Of a DNA stretch of 13,944 bases, positions 8,227 through 13,944 are shown in pieces. The first letter of the stretch is position 1, and every line of letters starts with the position of its first letter. Below the pieces are notes generated by a model. The model saw only the letters and a list, made by a program, of their open reading frames with translations. It was not told the DNA's origin and made no database searches. Where the stretch lies: positions 1 through 13,944 of the forward strand of contig JAEZJA010000206.1 of the NCBI GenBank assembly GCA_023415895.1, written 5' to 3'. The DNA is from Bacillota bacterium (GTDB lineage: Bacteria > Bacillota > Clostridia > Oscillospirales > Acutalibacteraceae). Both the position numbers and the translations under genes were made by a program.

Positions 8227-8725
8227 GATCCTTCCCCTCCTTTTCCAGTTCATGAATGCGGTCGCGCAGGGACGCGCACTTCTCATATTGTTGCTGCGCT
8301 ATGCATTCGGACAGCTCGCGGCGCAAACGCTCGAGTTCATTCTCCTTTTTGACCTCTTCCCCCGCTCCCGTGGGCACCTTACCGGTATGCCGCGTCTTTC
8401 CGTGAATCCGCTGAATGGACGGCAACAGCCGGTCGTAAAAGGTGGTGTAGCAGGAAGGACAGCCCGCCCGCCCGGATTCGGCAATTTCGGAAAAACTGTG
8501 GCCGCAGCCTTCGCAGCGTACGGTATCCGTAATGGCTCTTGCGGCTGGCTCGGAAAAGAGGGAGCCCCAGAAATTGCCCAAATCAAAGCCAAAGTTATTA
8601 AAGACATTGCCCAGCCCCTGCTGAGCGGCGCAGTCCGAGCAAAGATGCTGCTCGGTGATAACGCCATTGATATTTTTCTTCACATGGGTGGTCGCTTGTT
8701 TCTTTCCGCAATTCTGACACAACAT
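8219..8725 (-). CDS. mcsA: McsA, zinc-binding activator of McsB
   Basis: 168 residues. Four CxxC pairs (Cys3/6, Cys29/32, Cys71/74, Cys89/92) make two zinc sites, and a C-terminal UVR-type coiled coil covers about 128-163. This is the McsA layout: it binds and activates the arginine kinase McsB and helps release CtsR from DNA, and its cysteines are thought to sense heavy metals or oxidants. The start ATG at 8725 has AAAGGAAG upstream at good spacing. It is the second gene of the operon, 33 bases after ctsR, and overlaps mcsB by 8 bases. Confidence 0.96.
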   Translation of the reverse strand: MLCQNCGKKQATTHVKKNINGVITEQHLCSDCAAQQGLGNVFNNFGFDLGNFWGSLFSEPAARAITDTVRCEGCGHSFSEIAESGRAGCPSCYTTFYDRLLPSIQRIHGKTRHTGKVPTGAGEEVKKENELERLRRELSECIAQQQYEKCASLRDRIHELEKEGKDHE

Positions 8726-8758
8726 AAAACGTCTTCCTTTCTCTATGTTCGGCGCCGA

Positions 8759-9220
8759 TCATCGGCAGATCAGCGCTGTAAGCATCTGCTTCATCAGGCT
8801 TGCACGCAAACGGTCACGCTGTTCCACCGCCACATCGCGGTAGGCCTGATCCGACAGCGCAGCTGCCATGACTTTGGCGACATTGTCCGGCACAATCTGA
8901 AGATAGCGCAGGTTGTCGAGAATAGCCCGGCCGGTCGCGGCATTAAGAGAATCCCCGATGGCATTGACCGTATGCATCAAGGGAGAACCCCCGGTACCCA
9001 GCTTGACGCGGCGAATGCGGATGTATCCCCCGCCGCCCCGTCGACTTTCCACCACATACCCTTGTTCAGGAGTGAAACGGGAGGTCAGTACATAATTGAT
9101 CTGGCTGGGTACGCAGCCGAGCTCATCGGCCAGTTCGTTTCGCCGCAGCTCCGCCTCGCCGTCATCAGCCACCTCCATCATACGCAGAATATAGGCTGTA
9201 ATATCATCGCTTAATCCCAT
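8759..9220 (-). CDS. ctsR: CtsR, transcriptional repressor of class III heat-shock genes
   Basis: 153 residues. The N-terminal DNA-binding domain has a helix-turn-helix at about 25-48 and a glycine-rich wing SRRGGGGYIRI (59-69); in the family the wing arginine contacts DNA and acts as the heat sensor. The C-terminal part (about 80-153) fits the four-helix dimerisation region. It represses clp and its own operon by binding RGTCAAA repeats, and such repeats lie directly upstream (9251-9324). I chose the ATG at 9220 because it gives the usual N-terminus (MxLSDxI) with GGTGG about 5 bases upstream; GTG at 9229 would add three residues. It is the first gene of ctsR-mcsA-mcsB-clpC. Confidence 0.96.
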   Translation of the reverse strand: MGLSDDITAYILRMMEVADDGEAELRRNELADELGCVPSQINYVLTSRFTPEQGYVVESRRGGGGYIRIRRVKLGTGGSPLMHTVNAIGDSLNAATGRAILDNLRYLQIVPDNVAKVMAAALSDQAYRDVAVEQRDRLRASLMKQMLTALICR

Positions 9221-9250
9221 TCGTACCACCGCTTTTCTAAATCACTGTTG

Positions 9251-9267
9251 TTTGACCTTTCCTGACT
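9251..9267 (-). promoter_or_regulatory. CtsR operator-like site A (downstream of the start point)
   Basis: On the minus strand it reads AGTCAGG-AAA-GGTCAAA, two heptamers with a 3-base spacer, against the known CtsR consensus RGTCAAA-NNN-RGTCAAA. One half matches perfectly and the other differs at two positions. It lies just downstream of the predicted start point of the ctsR operon (near 9272), a position that would block elongation. Confidence 0.72.
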
Positions 9268-9278
9268 TTCTGGATGCT

Positions 9279-9307
9279 ATTGTACTCTATTGGTCAGAGT
9301 AAGTCAA
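9279..9307 (-). promoter_or_regulatory. Sigma-A promoter of the ctsR-mcsA-mcsB-clpC operon
   Basis: On the minus strand TTGACT (9302-9307), a 17-base spacer, then TACAAT (9279-9284). Each hexamer differs from consensus at one position. The start point would be near 9272. The -35 is embedded in CtsR site B, so repressor and RNA polymerase cannot bind together. Confidence 0.8.
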
Positions 9308-9324
9308 AGTCAGAGTAAGTCAAA
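9292..9324. promoter_or_regulatory. Tandem CtsR operator-like sites B and C
   Basis: Two head-to-tail sites: GGTCAGA-GTA-AGTCAAA (9292-9308) and AGTCAGA-GTA-AGTCAAA (9308-9324). They come from a perfect 16-base tandem repeat GTCAGAGTAAGTCAAA (9293-9308 and 9309-9324). In each site the second heptamer matches the CtsR half-site RGTCAAA exactly, and the first has one change. Site B covers the -35 of the ctsR promoter. Confidence 0.8.
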
Positions 9325-9416
9325 CAATAATGATTATTTCCGCTTATTCAAATTTACGTCTGCATATCTTTGATTCTCTAGAATTTGCTCCATTTTTCAC
9401 CTTCTCACGCTCAGCC

Positions 9417-9620
9417 TTATTTTCCTGCCTGATGGCGATAAGCATGGGTCAGCGAATGCTCCTCCTCGGCAAAAGGATCGGGGGTCAGCTCCTGCGAGAG
9501 TTCCCAGTCGTTGGCCATGTAGTCGTTACGGTCGTCGAGACGGTTTTCCTCCTGCTTTGCGCGGCGCGCACGCCCAAAGGCATCCACATGCAAATGTCCC
9601 GTCTTTTCAGGTTGTTTCAT
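9417..9620 (-). CDS. Small charged hypothetical protein upstream of ctsR
   Basis: 67 residues, unrecognised. The sequence is very hydrophilic, with many Glu, Asp, Arg and Lys and four His; it has no membrane segment, signal peptide, Cys or known motif. It looks soluble and possibly disordered. Support for a real gene is the strong ribosome site AGGGGAGGAA upstream and the lack of a competing frame. The AGGGGAGG is 12 bases from the ATG at 9620, while an in-frame TTG at 9626 sits at the better spacing of 6, so the true start could be two codons earlier. It reads in the same direction as ctsR, about 200 bases before it, but the ctsR promoter lies between, so it is probably a separate unit. Confidence 0.6.
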   Translation of the reverse strand: MKQPEKTGHLHVDAFGRARRAKQEENRLDDRNDYMANDWELSQELTPDPFAEEEHSLTHAYRHQAGK

Positions 9621-9787
9621 GATCAATCGGTTCCTCCCCTTTTAAAATCCGAAGGATAAAAATGTTGGCTGTTTGGCCTTTCTACTAGCTACCGTGATAG
9701 TGTATGCAACACCAGGAAGATCTATTCAGGCTCAGCCTCTTCCGGCCTTGCGCTTACAAACGCCGTGCAAAAAAGCCGACACTCCCA

Positions 9788-9816
9788 TTGACCTTTGAAC
9801 GTATATAGGTTAAAAT
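9788..9816 (+). promoter_or_regulatory. Sigma-A promoter of rpe
   Basis: TTGACC (9788-9793), a 17-base spacer, then TAAAAT (9811-9816); both hexamers are one base from consensus. The start would be near 9823, giving an untranslated leader of about 89 bases. I see no clear attenuator or riboswitch in that leader. Confidence 0.75.
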
Positions 9817-9911
9817 AAGATATTGTACATGTTCTGCTGGCATATCCGCAATCGGCGTCTCTCGTGTTGCTCTTTATGCCCTTATGCCTTCGATAAACTG
9901 GAGGGTCTATT

Positions 9912-10556
9912 TTGAAAGTATCTCCTTCAATTCTTACTTGTGATTTTGCTCACCTGGCGGACGAATTCCGCTTTGTGGAGCAGTCGGGCGTGGACATGAT
10001 CCATCTGGATGTGATGGATGGACTCTTTGTGCCCAATATGTCCTTTGGGCCTCCCGTTATAAAAAGGCTTCGTCCGCTGACCGACCTGCCCTTTGATGTG
10101 CATTTGATGATGCAGGCTCCCGACCGACTGATCGATGCCTTCGCGGATGCCGGTGCCGATATTATTAACATCCATATGGAATGCGATGCACCGATTGAAC
10201 AAACTCTCGACCGCATTCACGCGCTGGGAAAAATCCCTGCGCTGACCATCAAGCCGGCTACCCCTGCCGAGGCGGTGTTCCCCTATCTTGACCGCATCGG
10301 CCTGGTACTGGTGATGACCGTGGAACCCGGCTTCGGGGGACAGAGCTTTATGGCCGAAATGATGCCCAAGGTATCTGCGCTGCGTGCGGAAATCGACCGT
10401 CGAGGGCTGCAGGTGCTGTTGGAAGTCGACGGCGGAATCAACAGTGAAACCTGTCCTATCGCCGCCGCAGCCGGTGCCGACACGGCCGTCGTGGGCAGTG
10501 CGTTCTTCAACGCGCCCGACGTTCGCGCCCTGACCGCCCATATTCAATCCCTCTAA
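9912..10556 (+). CDS. rpe: Ribulose-phosphate 3-epimerase
   Basis: 214 residues, the normal length. This TIM-barrel enzyme interconverts D-ribulose 5-phosphate and D-xylulose 5-phosphate in the pentose-phosphate pathway. Expected metal and catalytic residues are present: His31 and Asp33 in MIHLDVMDG (29-37), His64 in DVHLMM (62-67) and Asp172 in EVDGGIN (170-176). Phosphate-binding segments are VEPGFGGQSF (136-145) and VVGSAFF near the C-terminus. The start is TTG at 9912; no better in-frame ATG fits, the protein then begins KVSPSIL as is typical, and GGAGGG (9900-9905) lies 6 bases upstream. The gene is alone on the plus strand and converges on the mecA-like gene. A related sugar-phosphate epimerase such as allulose-6-phosphate epimerase is the main alternative, but less likely. 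Confidence 0.96.
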   Translation: MKVSPSILTCDFAHLADEFRFVEQSGVDMIHLDVMDGLFVPNMSFGPPVIKRLRPLTDLPFDVHLMMQAPDRLIDAFADAGADIINIHMECDAPIEQTLDRIHALGKIPALTIKPATPAEAVFPYLDRIGLVLVMTVEPGFGGQSFMAEMMPKVSALRAEIDRRGLQVLLEVDGGINSETCPIAAAAGADTAVVGSAFFNAPDVRALTAHIQSL

Positions 10557-10566
10557 ATCAATATGT

Positions 10567-10617
10567 AAAAAGCAGGCCGCCGAAGCTCCTCTCGAGAGCT
10601 GTCGTCAACCCGCTTTT
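10567..10617. terminator. Imperfect hairpin between converging rpe and mecA, probable bidirectional terminator
   Basis: The outer arms AAAAGCaGG and CCcGCTTTT pair with one mismatch, and an inner stem CGA-AGCTC / GAGCT-gTCG carries a one-base bulge. The left side gives five T's for the minus-strand transcript and the right side four T's for the plus-strand one. Its position just after both stop codons supports the call, but the stem is broken and the T runs are short. Confidence 0.5.
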
Positions 10618-10638
10618 CAGGCTGTATACAATGGATGA

Positions 10639-11220
10639 TCAGGAAGCCGATGCTTCGGTATCGGAGCACATAGCTGCACACAGCTGCCCGAGCGCGTCTC
10701 CCACCGAAATGGAAGCTCCATGCTCCGCCGTAAACGCGGCAGCCGCATCGCCCTCACCGGCGAGATGGGCAAATTCATTGAGCATATGCGTCATCTCCTT
10801 GGACAGCGCCTGGCCCGGGTACAGCACCAAACGGTAGCGGTTGTCAAACTGATAGAGCGAACTCCCGCACATGGGCGGTGTATGACCGTAAACGCTGCGG
10901 GCAAACCGCAGGACGGTGTCCGCGTCCTCCAGCTCATAAACGAACGGGCCGATGGCGCGCTTCATGCGCACACGCCGTTTGCTGGAGACCGGTGTCAGCA
11001 GCAGCAAACACCCCCCGTCCACAGGCAGTGCTTCAATAACCAGACTGCCGTTTGGATCAAAGCCGGTCTCCTCATGTGCTGTCTCCAACAACTGATGCAG
11101 AATGTTACGCGTATTGTCATTGCTGTAATCCATGTCCTCAAAGGTGAGATGGAAGGCCCTGAGGTCATCCTCCGTCAACAGGATTTTCAAGCATCCATTA
11201 TCCAGCAGTTCCATTTTCAC
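10639..11220 (-). CDS. mecA: MecA-like ClpC adaptor protein
   Basis: 193 residues (B. subtilis MecA has about 218). The N-terminal half has the MecA pattern: MKMELLDNGCLKILLTEDDL, then EETGFDPNGSLVIEALPVDGG (about 50-70, family GFxxxGxLxIxAxPxxxG). The C-terminal half carries SSLYQFDNRYRLVLYP (about 119-134) and EFAHLAGEGD followed by EHGASI (to about 171), which fit the ClpC-binding domain. MecA delivers substrates to ClpC and triggers its hexamer assembly; in B. subtilis it targets ComK. The GTG at 11220 was chosen because the N-terminus then aligns with MecA from residue 1; GGGGAAGG lies just upstream, and ATG at 11214 is the alternative. It diverges from rnfC. No CtsR box is seen in front. 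The linker is short and identity to known MecA looks low, so the substrates cannot be inferred. Confidence 0.85.
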   Translation of the reverse strand: MKMELLDNGCLKILLTEDDLRAFHLTFEDMDYSNDNTRNILHQLLETAHEETGFDPNGSLVIEALPVDGGCLLLLTPVSSKRRVRMKRAIGPFVYELEDADTVLRFARSVYGHTPPMCGSSLYQFDNRYRLVLYPGQALSKEMTHMLNEFAHLAGEGDAAAAFTAEHGASISVGDALGQLCAAMCSDTEASAS

Positions 11221-11255
11221 GATCCTTCCCCCCGCGAGTATTTAAGAGCGTCATT

Positions 11256-11280
11256 ACGCGGTGTGGAACGCGTCTATAGT
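11256..11280. promoter_or_regulatory. Possible operator/promoter segment between mecA and rnfC
   Basis: An inverted repeat ACGCG-N8-CGCGT (11256-11273) lies immediately before a -10-like TATAGT (11275-11280) on the plus strand. No good -35 sits at 16-18 bases. It is a candidate control site in the 117-base divergent gap, but the arms are short and it may be chance. Confidence 0.3.
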
Positions 11281-11337
11281 ACCCTCTTACTCCATCATAT
11301 TAGGATGACAAGCTCTTTGCAAGAGGTGAAAAACAGG

Positions 11338-12597
11338 ATGTCGAAATTTACTAATCGCGGTGTACCGCTGCTCTCTCAAAAGGAACCGGCGGCATCCCGT
11401 CCCATTGTGAATATAGCGCAGCCCGCGCAAATACTCGTTCCGTTGCTTTCGCCAGACGGCGGTCACTGCGATCCGGCTGTTGCCAATTATGAAACCGTCA
11501 TGAGCGGAAGTGTGTTAGGAATTCCGGACGAGCAAGGCCAATCCCCCGTGCTGGCACCCGTCACCGGCGTGTTGTCCAATGTGCGCCCTGTCAATCATCC
11601 CCTGCTAGGGGATGTGACCTGTGCGGTCATTGACTGCATGGTGGAAGGGAGCGAACCCTTAAAGGAAATCAACACCGATAAGCTGACTCCCGCAGAGCTC
11701 ATCAAGGCTGCTCATAAGGCAAGCATTGTGGATGAGCTGGACGGGGCTTCTCTGGCCGGCAAGCTGCAGGAGTGGCAGTCCATTCGGGGCATTCTGCTTG
11801 TGGCTGATGCCTCCGAACAGGAGCCTTACAGCTCCAGTGCCTCGGCCGTGCTGCGGGAATCCCCCGTACAAGTGCGCGATGGTTTGGCTCTCGCGGCTCG
11901 CGCAATCGGCGCGTCCGGCTATCATATTGCCGTACGTCTGCCGCACAAACAGCGACAGGAGTTGGAGCGCAAGCTCAAGCCTCATGAGTTGTATGAGGTG
12001 CGTGGCCGCTATCCCGCTCCTGTTGCGCACGACCAGTCGGCGGTTCCTGTCTGCCGCATCGGCGTACAAGCCTGCCTGGCTTTGTACCGTGCCGCCGCCA
12101 TGGGTGAAGCGCAAACCGAACTGGTACTCACCGTTGCGGGAAACGCCCTGGCCAATCCGCAGAACATCCGTGTACCCATCGGCACGATGGTTGAGGACAT
12201 TTTCCGTTTCTGCGGGCTGGCATCCAACCCCCAATACAGTATATTCGGTGATGTCCTTTGTGGACTCACGATTTCCCGCACCGATATTCCCGTCGTTCGG
12301 GGCGTTACCTGCCTGCTTGCGATGAAGAATCGTCCCCATCCCCCTGCTCATGCCTGTGTTGGCTGCGGGCGTTGCGTACGTGCCTGCCATGCCGGGCTTT
12401 TGCCTTTTGAGATCATGCGTCGGCTGGACAACATGCAGTATGAACGCCTGTCGGCGTTACTCCCCGAACAATGCGACGGCTGCGGAGCCTGCTCGTATGT
12501 GTGTCCGGCGGGTCTGGAGGTTACCGCCAAGGTGCTCGAAGCGCGCGATGCCCACGGCACCATCTTTTTGAAATGGGGTGACAGCGATGATCTATAA
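11338..12597 (+). CDS. rnfC: Divergent RnfC-like subunit of an Rnf-type electron transport complex
   Basis: 419 residues, close to the usual clostridial length. RnfC is the peripheral cytosolic subunit that, in standard Rnf, takes or gives electrons at NADH through FMN and passes them to Fe-S clusters. Seen here: the N-terminal barrel-sandwich region (about 7-100, with PVLAPVTGVLSNV at 70-82), the Complex I 51-kDa-like region (about 115-325), and two 4Fe-4S motifs, C340-x2-C343-x2-C346-x3-C350 (followed by His, not Pro) and C379-x2-C382-x2-C385-x3-C389-P. The glycine-rich GxGGAxFPT loop is replaced by IVDELDGASLAG (130-141); only EPY (162-164) remains of the next motif, and the YPQGxE and MGGPMMG motifs are unrecognisable. 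The start ATG at 11338 has AGAGGTG 9 bases upstream; the frame is open much further left, but that part is antisense to mecA. It overlaps rnfD. Confidence 0.88.
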   Translation: MSKFTNRGVPLLSQKEPAASRPIVNIAQPAQILVPLLSPDGGHCDPAVANYETVMSGSVLGIPDEQGQSPVLAPVTGVLSNVRPVNHPLLGDVTCAVIDCMVEGSEPLKEINTDKLTPAELIKAAHKASIVDELDGASLAGKLQEWQSIRGILLVADASEQEPYSSSASAVLRESPVQVRDGLALAARAIGASGYHIAVRLPHKQRQELERKLKPHELYEVRGRYPAPVAHDQSAVPVCRIGVQACLALYRAAAMGEAQTELVLTVAGNALANPQNIRVPIGTMVEDIFRFCGLASNPQYSIFGDVLCGLTISRTDIPVVRGVTCLLAMKNRPHPPAHACVGCGRCVRACHAGLLPFEIMRRLDNMQYERLSALLPEQCDGCGACSYVCPAGLEVTAKVLEARDAHGTIFLKWGDSDDL

Positions 12598-13576
12598 AAC
12601 CGCCAGCGCCCCCTTTCTTCGCCGCACTGACCGCGTCTCCATGATGAACAACGATGTACTCATCGCCCTGGTGCCGCTGTGCATCTTTTCCGCTGTGCAT
12701 TACGGCATGCGTCCTGTCCTGCTGGTATTGACCGGCATGGTTGCCGCCATGCTCTGTGAAGCATTCTGCTGTCTGCTGATGCGCCGCAAACCCACGGTTA
12801 CGGATAGCACCGCAGCAGTGACCGGCGGACTTGTGGGCGCGCTCATGTCACCGCTTGCCCCCTACTGGATGCCTGCGGCGGGCGCGGCCTTTGCTATTCT
12901 GATCGTGAAAATGCCCATGGGCGGAAGCGGGCGCAACGTGTTCAATCCGGCGGCTGCCGGCGTGGCCGCGCTCACGCTCTGCTTTTCCCGCACCATGTTT
13001 TTGTATCCCAACCCCGGCTTAAACACGCCGCTGCCCCTGACCGGCTCTCTGGACGCCATAGTTTCCGAAACCTCTCCTGCCGCACAGCTGATGCGCGGGG
13101 GACAGTCGGTCTATTCGGGAACCATGGTGCTGCTGGGGGATATTCCCGGCCCCATCGGCGCGACCGGCATTCTGATCCTGCTGACCTGCGGGTTGTATCT
13201 TTTCGCCTGCCGTTCGATCTCCTGTCTGATCACACTTCCCTATCTGGCAACCTGCGCACTGCTTGCCTTCCTGTTCCCACGCACAGGTGCCGGAGCAACC
13301 GGCAGCATTCTGATCGAACTGTGCTCGGGGTATTTGCTGTTTGGCGGCATATTTCTTCTCAACGATCCCGTCACGTCCCCCCGCCACTGGCTGGGACGTA
13401 TCGTATACGGCATCTTTGCTGGCCTTCTGGTCATGCAGCTGCGTTATTTCGGCCGTTTTGAAGAGGGTGTCTGTTTTGCCGTGCTGCTTGTCAACGCCTT
13501 TGCCACCACCATCGACCGGCTGTGCTGGTACCTTGTCAACCTGCGCCGCGTGATGAAAAGGAGGAGCCATTCATGA
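12587..13576 (+). CDS. rnfD: RnfD-like membrane subunit
   Basis: 329 residues with many hydrophobic segments; a member of the RnfD/NqrB family, the ion-translocating membrane subunit that usually carries a covalently bound FMN. Family motifs are DSTAAVTGGLVGAL (73-86), GGSGRNVFNPAAAG (112-125) and NDPVTSP (259-265). The flavinylation motif SGATP is changed to SETSP (160-164), with Ser163 where the modified Thr should be. The ATG at 12587 was chosen because GGGGTG lies 6 bases upstream and the protein then begins MIYKTASAPF, as RnfD proteins do; GTG at 12578 would add three residues. It overlaps rnfC by 11 bases and the next gene by four (ATGA), so the three are translationally coupled. Confidence 0.92.
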   Translation: MIYKTASAPFLRRTDRVSMMNNDVLIALVPLCIFSAVHYGMRPVLLVLTGMVAAMLCEAFCCLLMRRKPTVTDSTAAVTGGLVGALMSPLAPYWMPAAGAAFAILIVKMPMGGSGRNVFNPAAAGVAALTLCFSRTMFLYPNPGLNTPLPLTGSLDAIVSETSPAAQLMRGGQSVYSGTMVLLGDIPGPIGATGILILLTCGLYLFACRSISCLITLPYLATCALLAFLFPRTGAGATGSILIELCSGYLLFGGIFLLNDPVTSPRHWLGRIVYGIFAGLLVMQLRYFGRFEEGVCFAVLLVNAFATTIDRLCWYLVNLRRVMKRRSHS

Positions 13577-13944
13577 GCGCACAGGCAAATCGTTTTGAGC
13601 ACAAACAGCCCAAACAGCCCTTTTCCAGGACGCTCAAAGAGCTGTGGGAGGTCTTTGCTCGAGGCTTCTTATCCAACAATGTCGTACTGGTGCAGGCTGT
13701 GGGCATCTGTCCGATCATCGCGATCGGCACCAACCTCAAATTTGGGGTTGCGCTGACGATCTGCACTGCCGTGATGCTGTTGCCCATCAGTTTATTCATG
13801 TCTTTGCTGGGCAACAAGCTGCCCTTATGGGTGCGTGCCCCGCTGTATACGGTCGTGGCTTCGCTGATTCTTCTGGGCGCGGCGATTGTGATGGATCGCA
13901 CCATATCCCATGAGCTTTATGCCTCGCTGTATGTCTTTTTGCCC
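13573..13944 (+). CDS. rnfE: RnfE/RnfA-family membrane subunit, 3' end cut by window edge
   Basis: 124 codons are visible and the frame is open to the right edge. It belongs to the NqrD/NqrE-RnfE/RnfA family of small membrane subunits. After a charged N-terminus (about 1-28), the segment FLSNNVVLVQAVGICP (32-47) carries Cys46, the position that in Rnf and Nqr helps hold an intramembrane 2Fe-2S cluster between RnfA and RnfE. At least three hydrophobic segments follow. The charged leader and VRAPLYTVVAS (87-97) fit RnfE better than RnfA, while NNVVLVQAVGICP recalls RnfA, so the E assignment is by balance. It starts at ATG 13573 in an ATGA overlap with rnfD, with AGGAGGAG upstream. The standard rnfG gene would be expected here and is not present. 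Confidence 0.85.
   Translation, partial: MSAQANRFEHKQPKQPFSRTLKELWEVFARGFLSNNVVLVQAVGICPIIAIGTNLKFGVALTICTAVMLLPISLFMSLLGNKLPLWVRAPLYTVVASLILLGAAIVMDRTISHELYASLYVFLP

Noticed and set aside
9293..9324. Two 16-base direct repeats as a possible CRISPR or iteron array
   Set aside because: There are only two copies with no spacers, and the unit matches the CtsR operator and lies on the ctsR promoter.
9927..10547. 206-codon minus-strand open frame inside rpe
   Set aside because: It is antisense to rpe, which has intact catalytic motifs, and shows no family features.
10720..11337. In-frame 206-codon N-terminal extension of rnfC
   Set aside because: The extension is antisense to the mecA-like gene and its translation resembles nothing. 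The ATG at 11338 has a good ribosome site and gives a family-like N-terminus.

Overview
The window looks like chromosomal DNA of a Gram-positive anaerobe of the Clostridia (Bacillota). The evidence is a ctsR-mcsA-mcsB-clpC operon, a MecA-type adaptor, an Rnf-type membrane electron-transport cluster and a PiT/DUF47 phosphate pair, with AGGAGG-like ribosome binding sites and sigma-A-like promoters. I cannot name genus or species. No phage, plasmid, transposase, CRISPR, rRNA or tRNA is visible, so most of the window is core chromosome.

Layout, left to right. 1-1365 (-): 3'-truncated CapD/PglF-type nucleotide-sugar 4,6-dehydratase with its own promoter. 1592-3313 (-): DUF47/PhoU-like protein and PiT phosphate transporter, transcribed pit then DUF47. 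3314-3622: divergent promoter region. 3623-4348 (+): stand-alone ABC-type ATPase. 4349-4624: REP-like palindromes and a strong bidirectional terminator. 4625-9220 (-): clpC, mcsB, mcsA and ctsR, read ctsR first, behind a promoter carrying three CtsR-box-like sites. 9417-9620 (-): small unrecognised charged protein. 9912-10556 (+): ribulose-phosphate 3-epimerase with a TTG start. 10639-11220 (-): MecA-like ClpC adaptor. 11338 to the end (+): rnfC, rnfD and the start of an rnfE/rnfA-type gene, which overlap and run off the right edge.

How they work together. CtsR (repressor), McsA/McsB (protein-arginine kinase and activator), ClpC (unfoldase) and MecA (adaptor) form nearly the whole regulated ClpCP protein quality-control system of low-GC Gram-positives, here within 6.6 kb; only clpP is not seen. 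PiT and DUF47 form a phosphate-uptake module. Rpe is a pentose-phosphate enzyme.

The most unusual part is the Rnf cluster. RnfC keeps both 4Fe-4S motifs but has lost the glycine-rich flavin/NADH loop and other nucleotide-site motifs. RnfD has an altered SGAT flavinylation motif. The usual rnfG does not lie between rnfD and rnfE. Together these suggest a divergent Rnf-like complex with a different electron input, or a decaying one. The remaining genes are ordinary.
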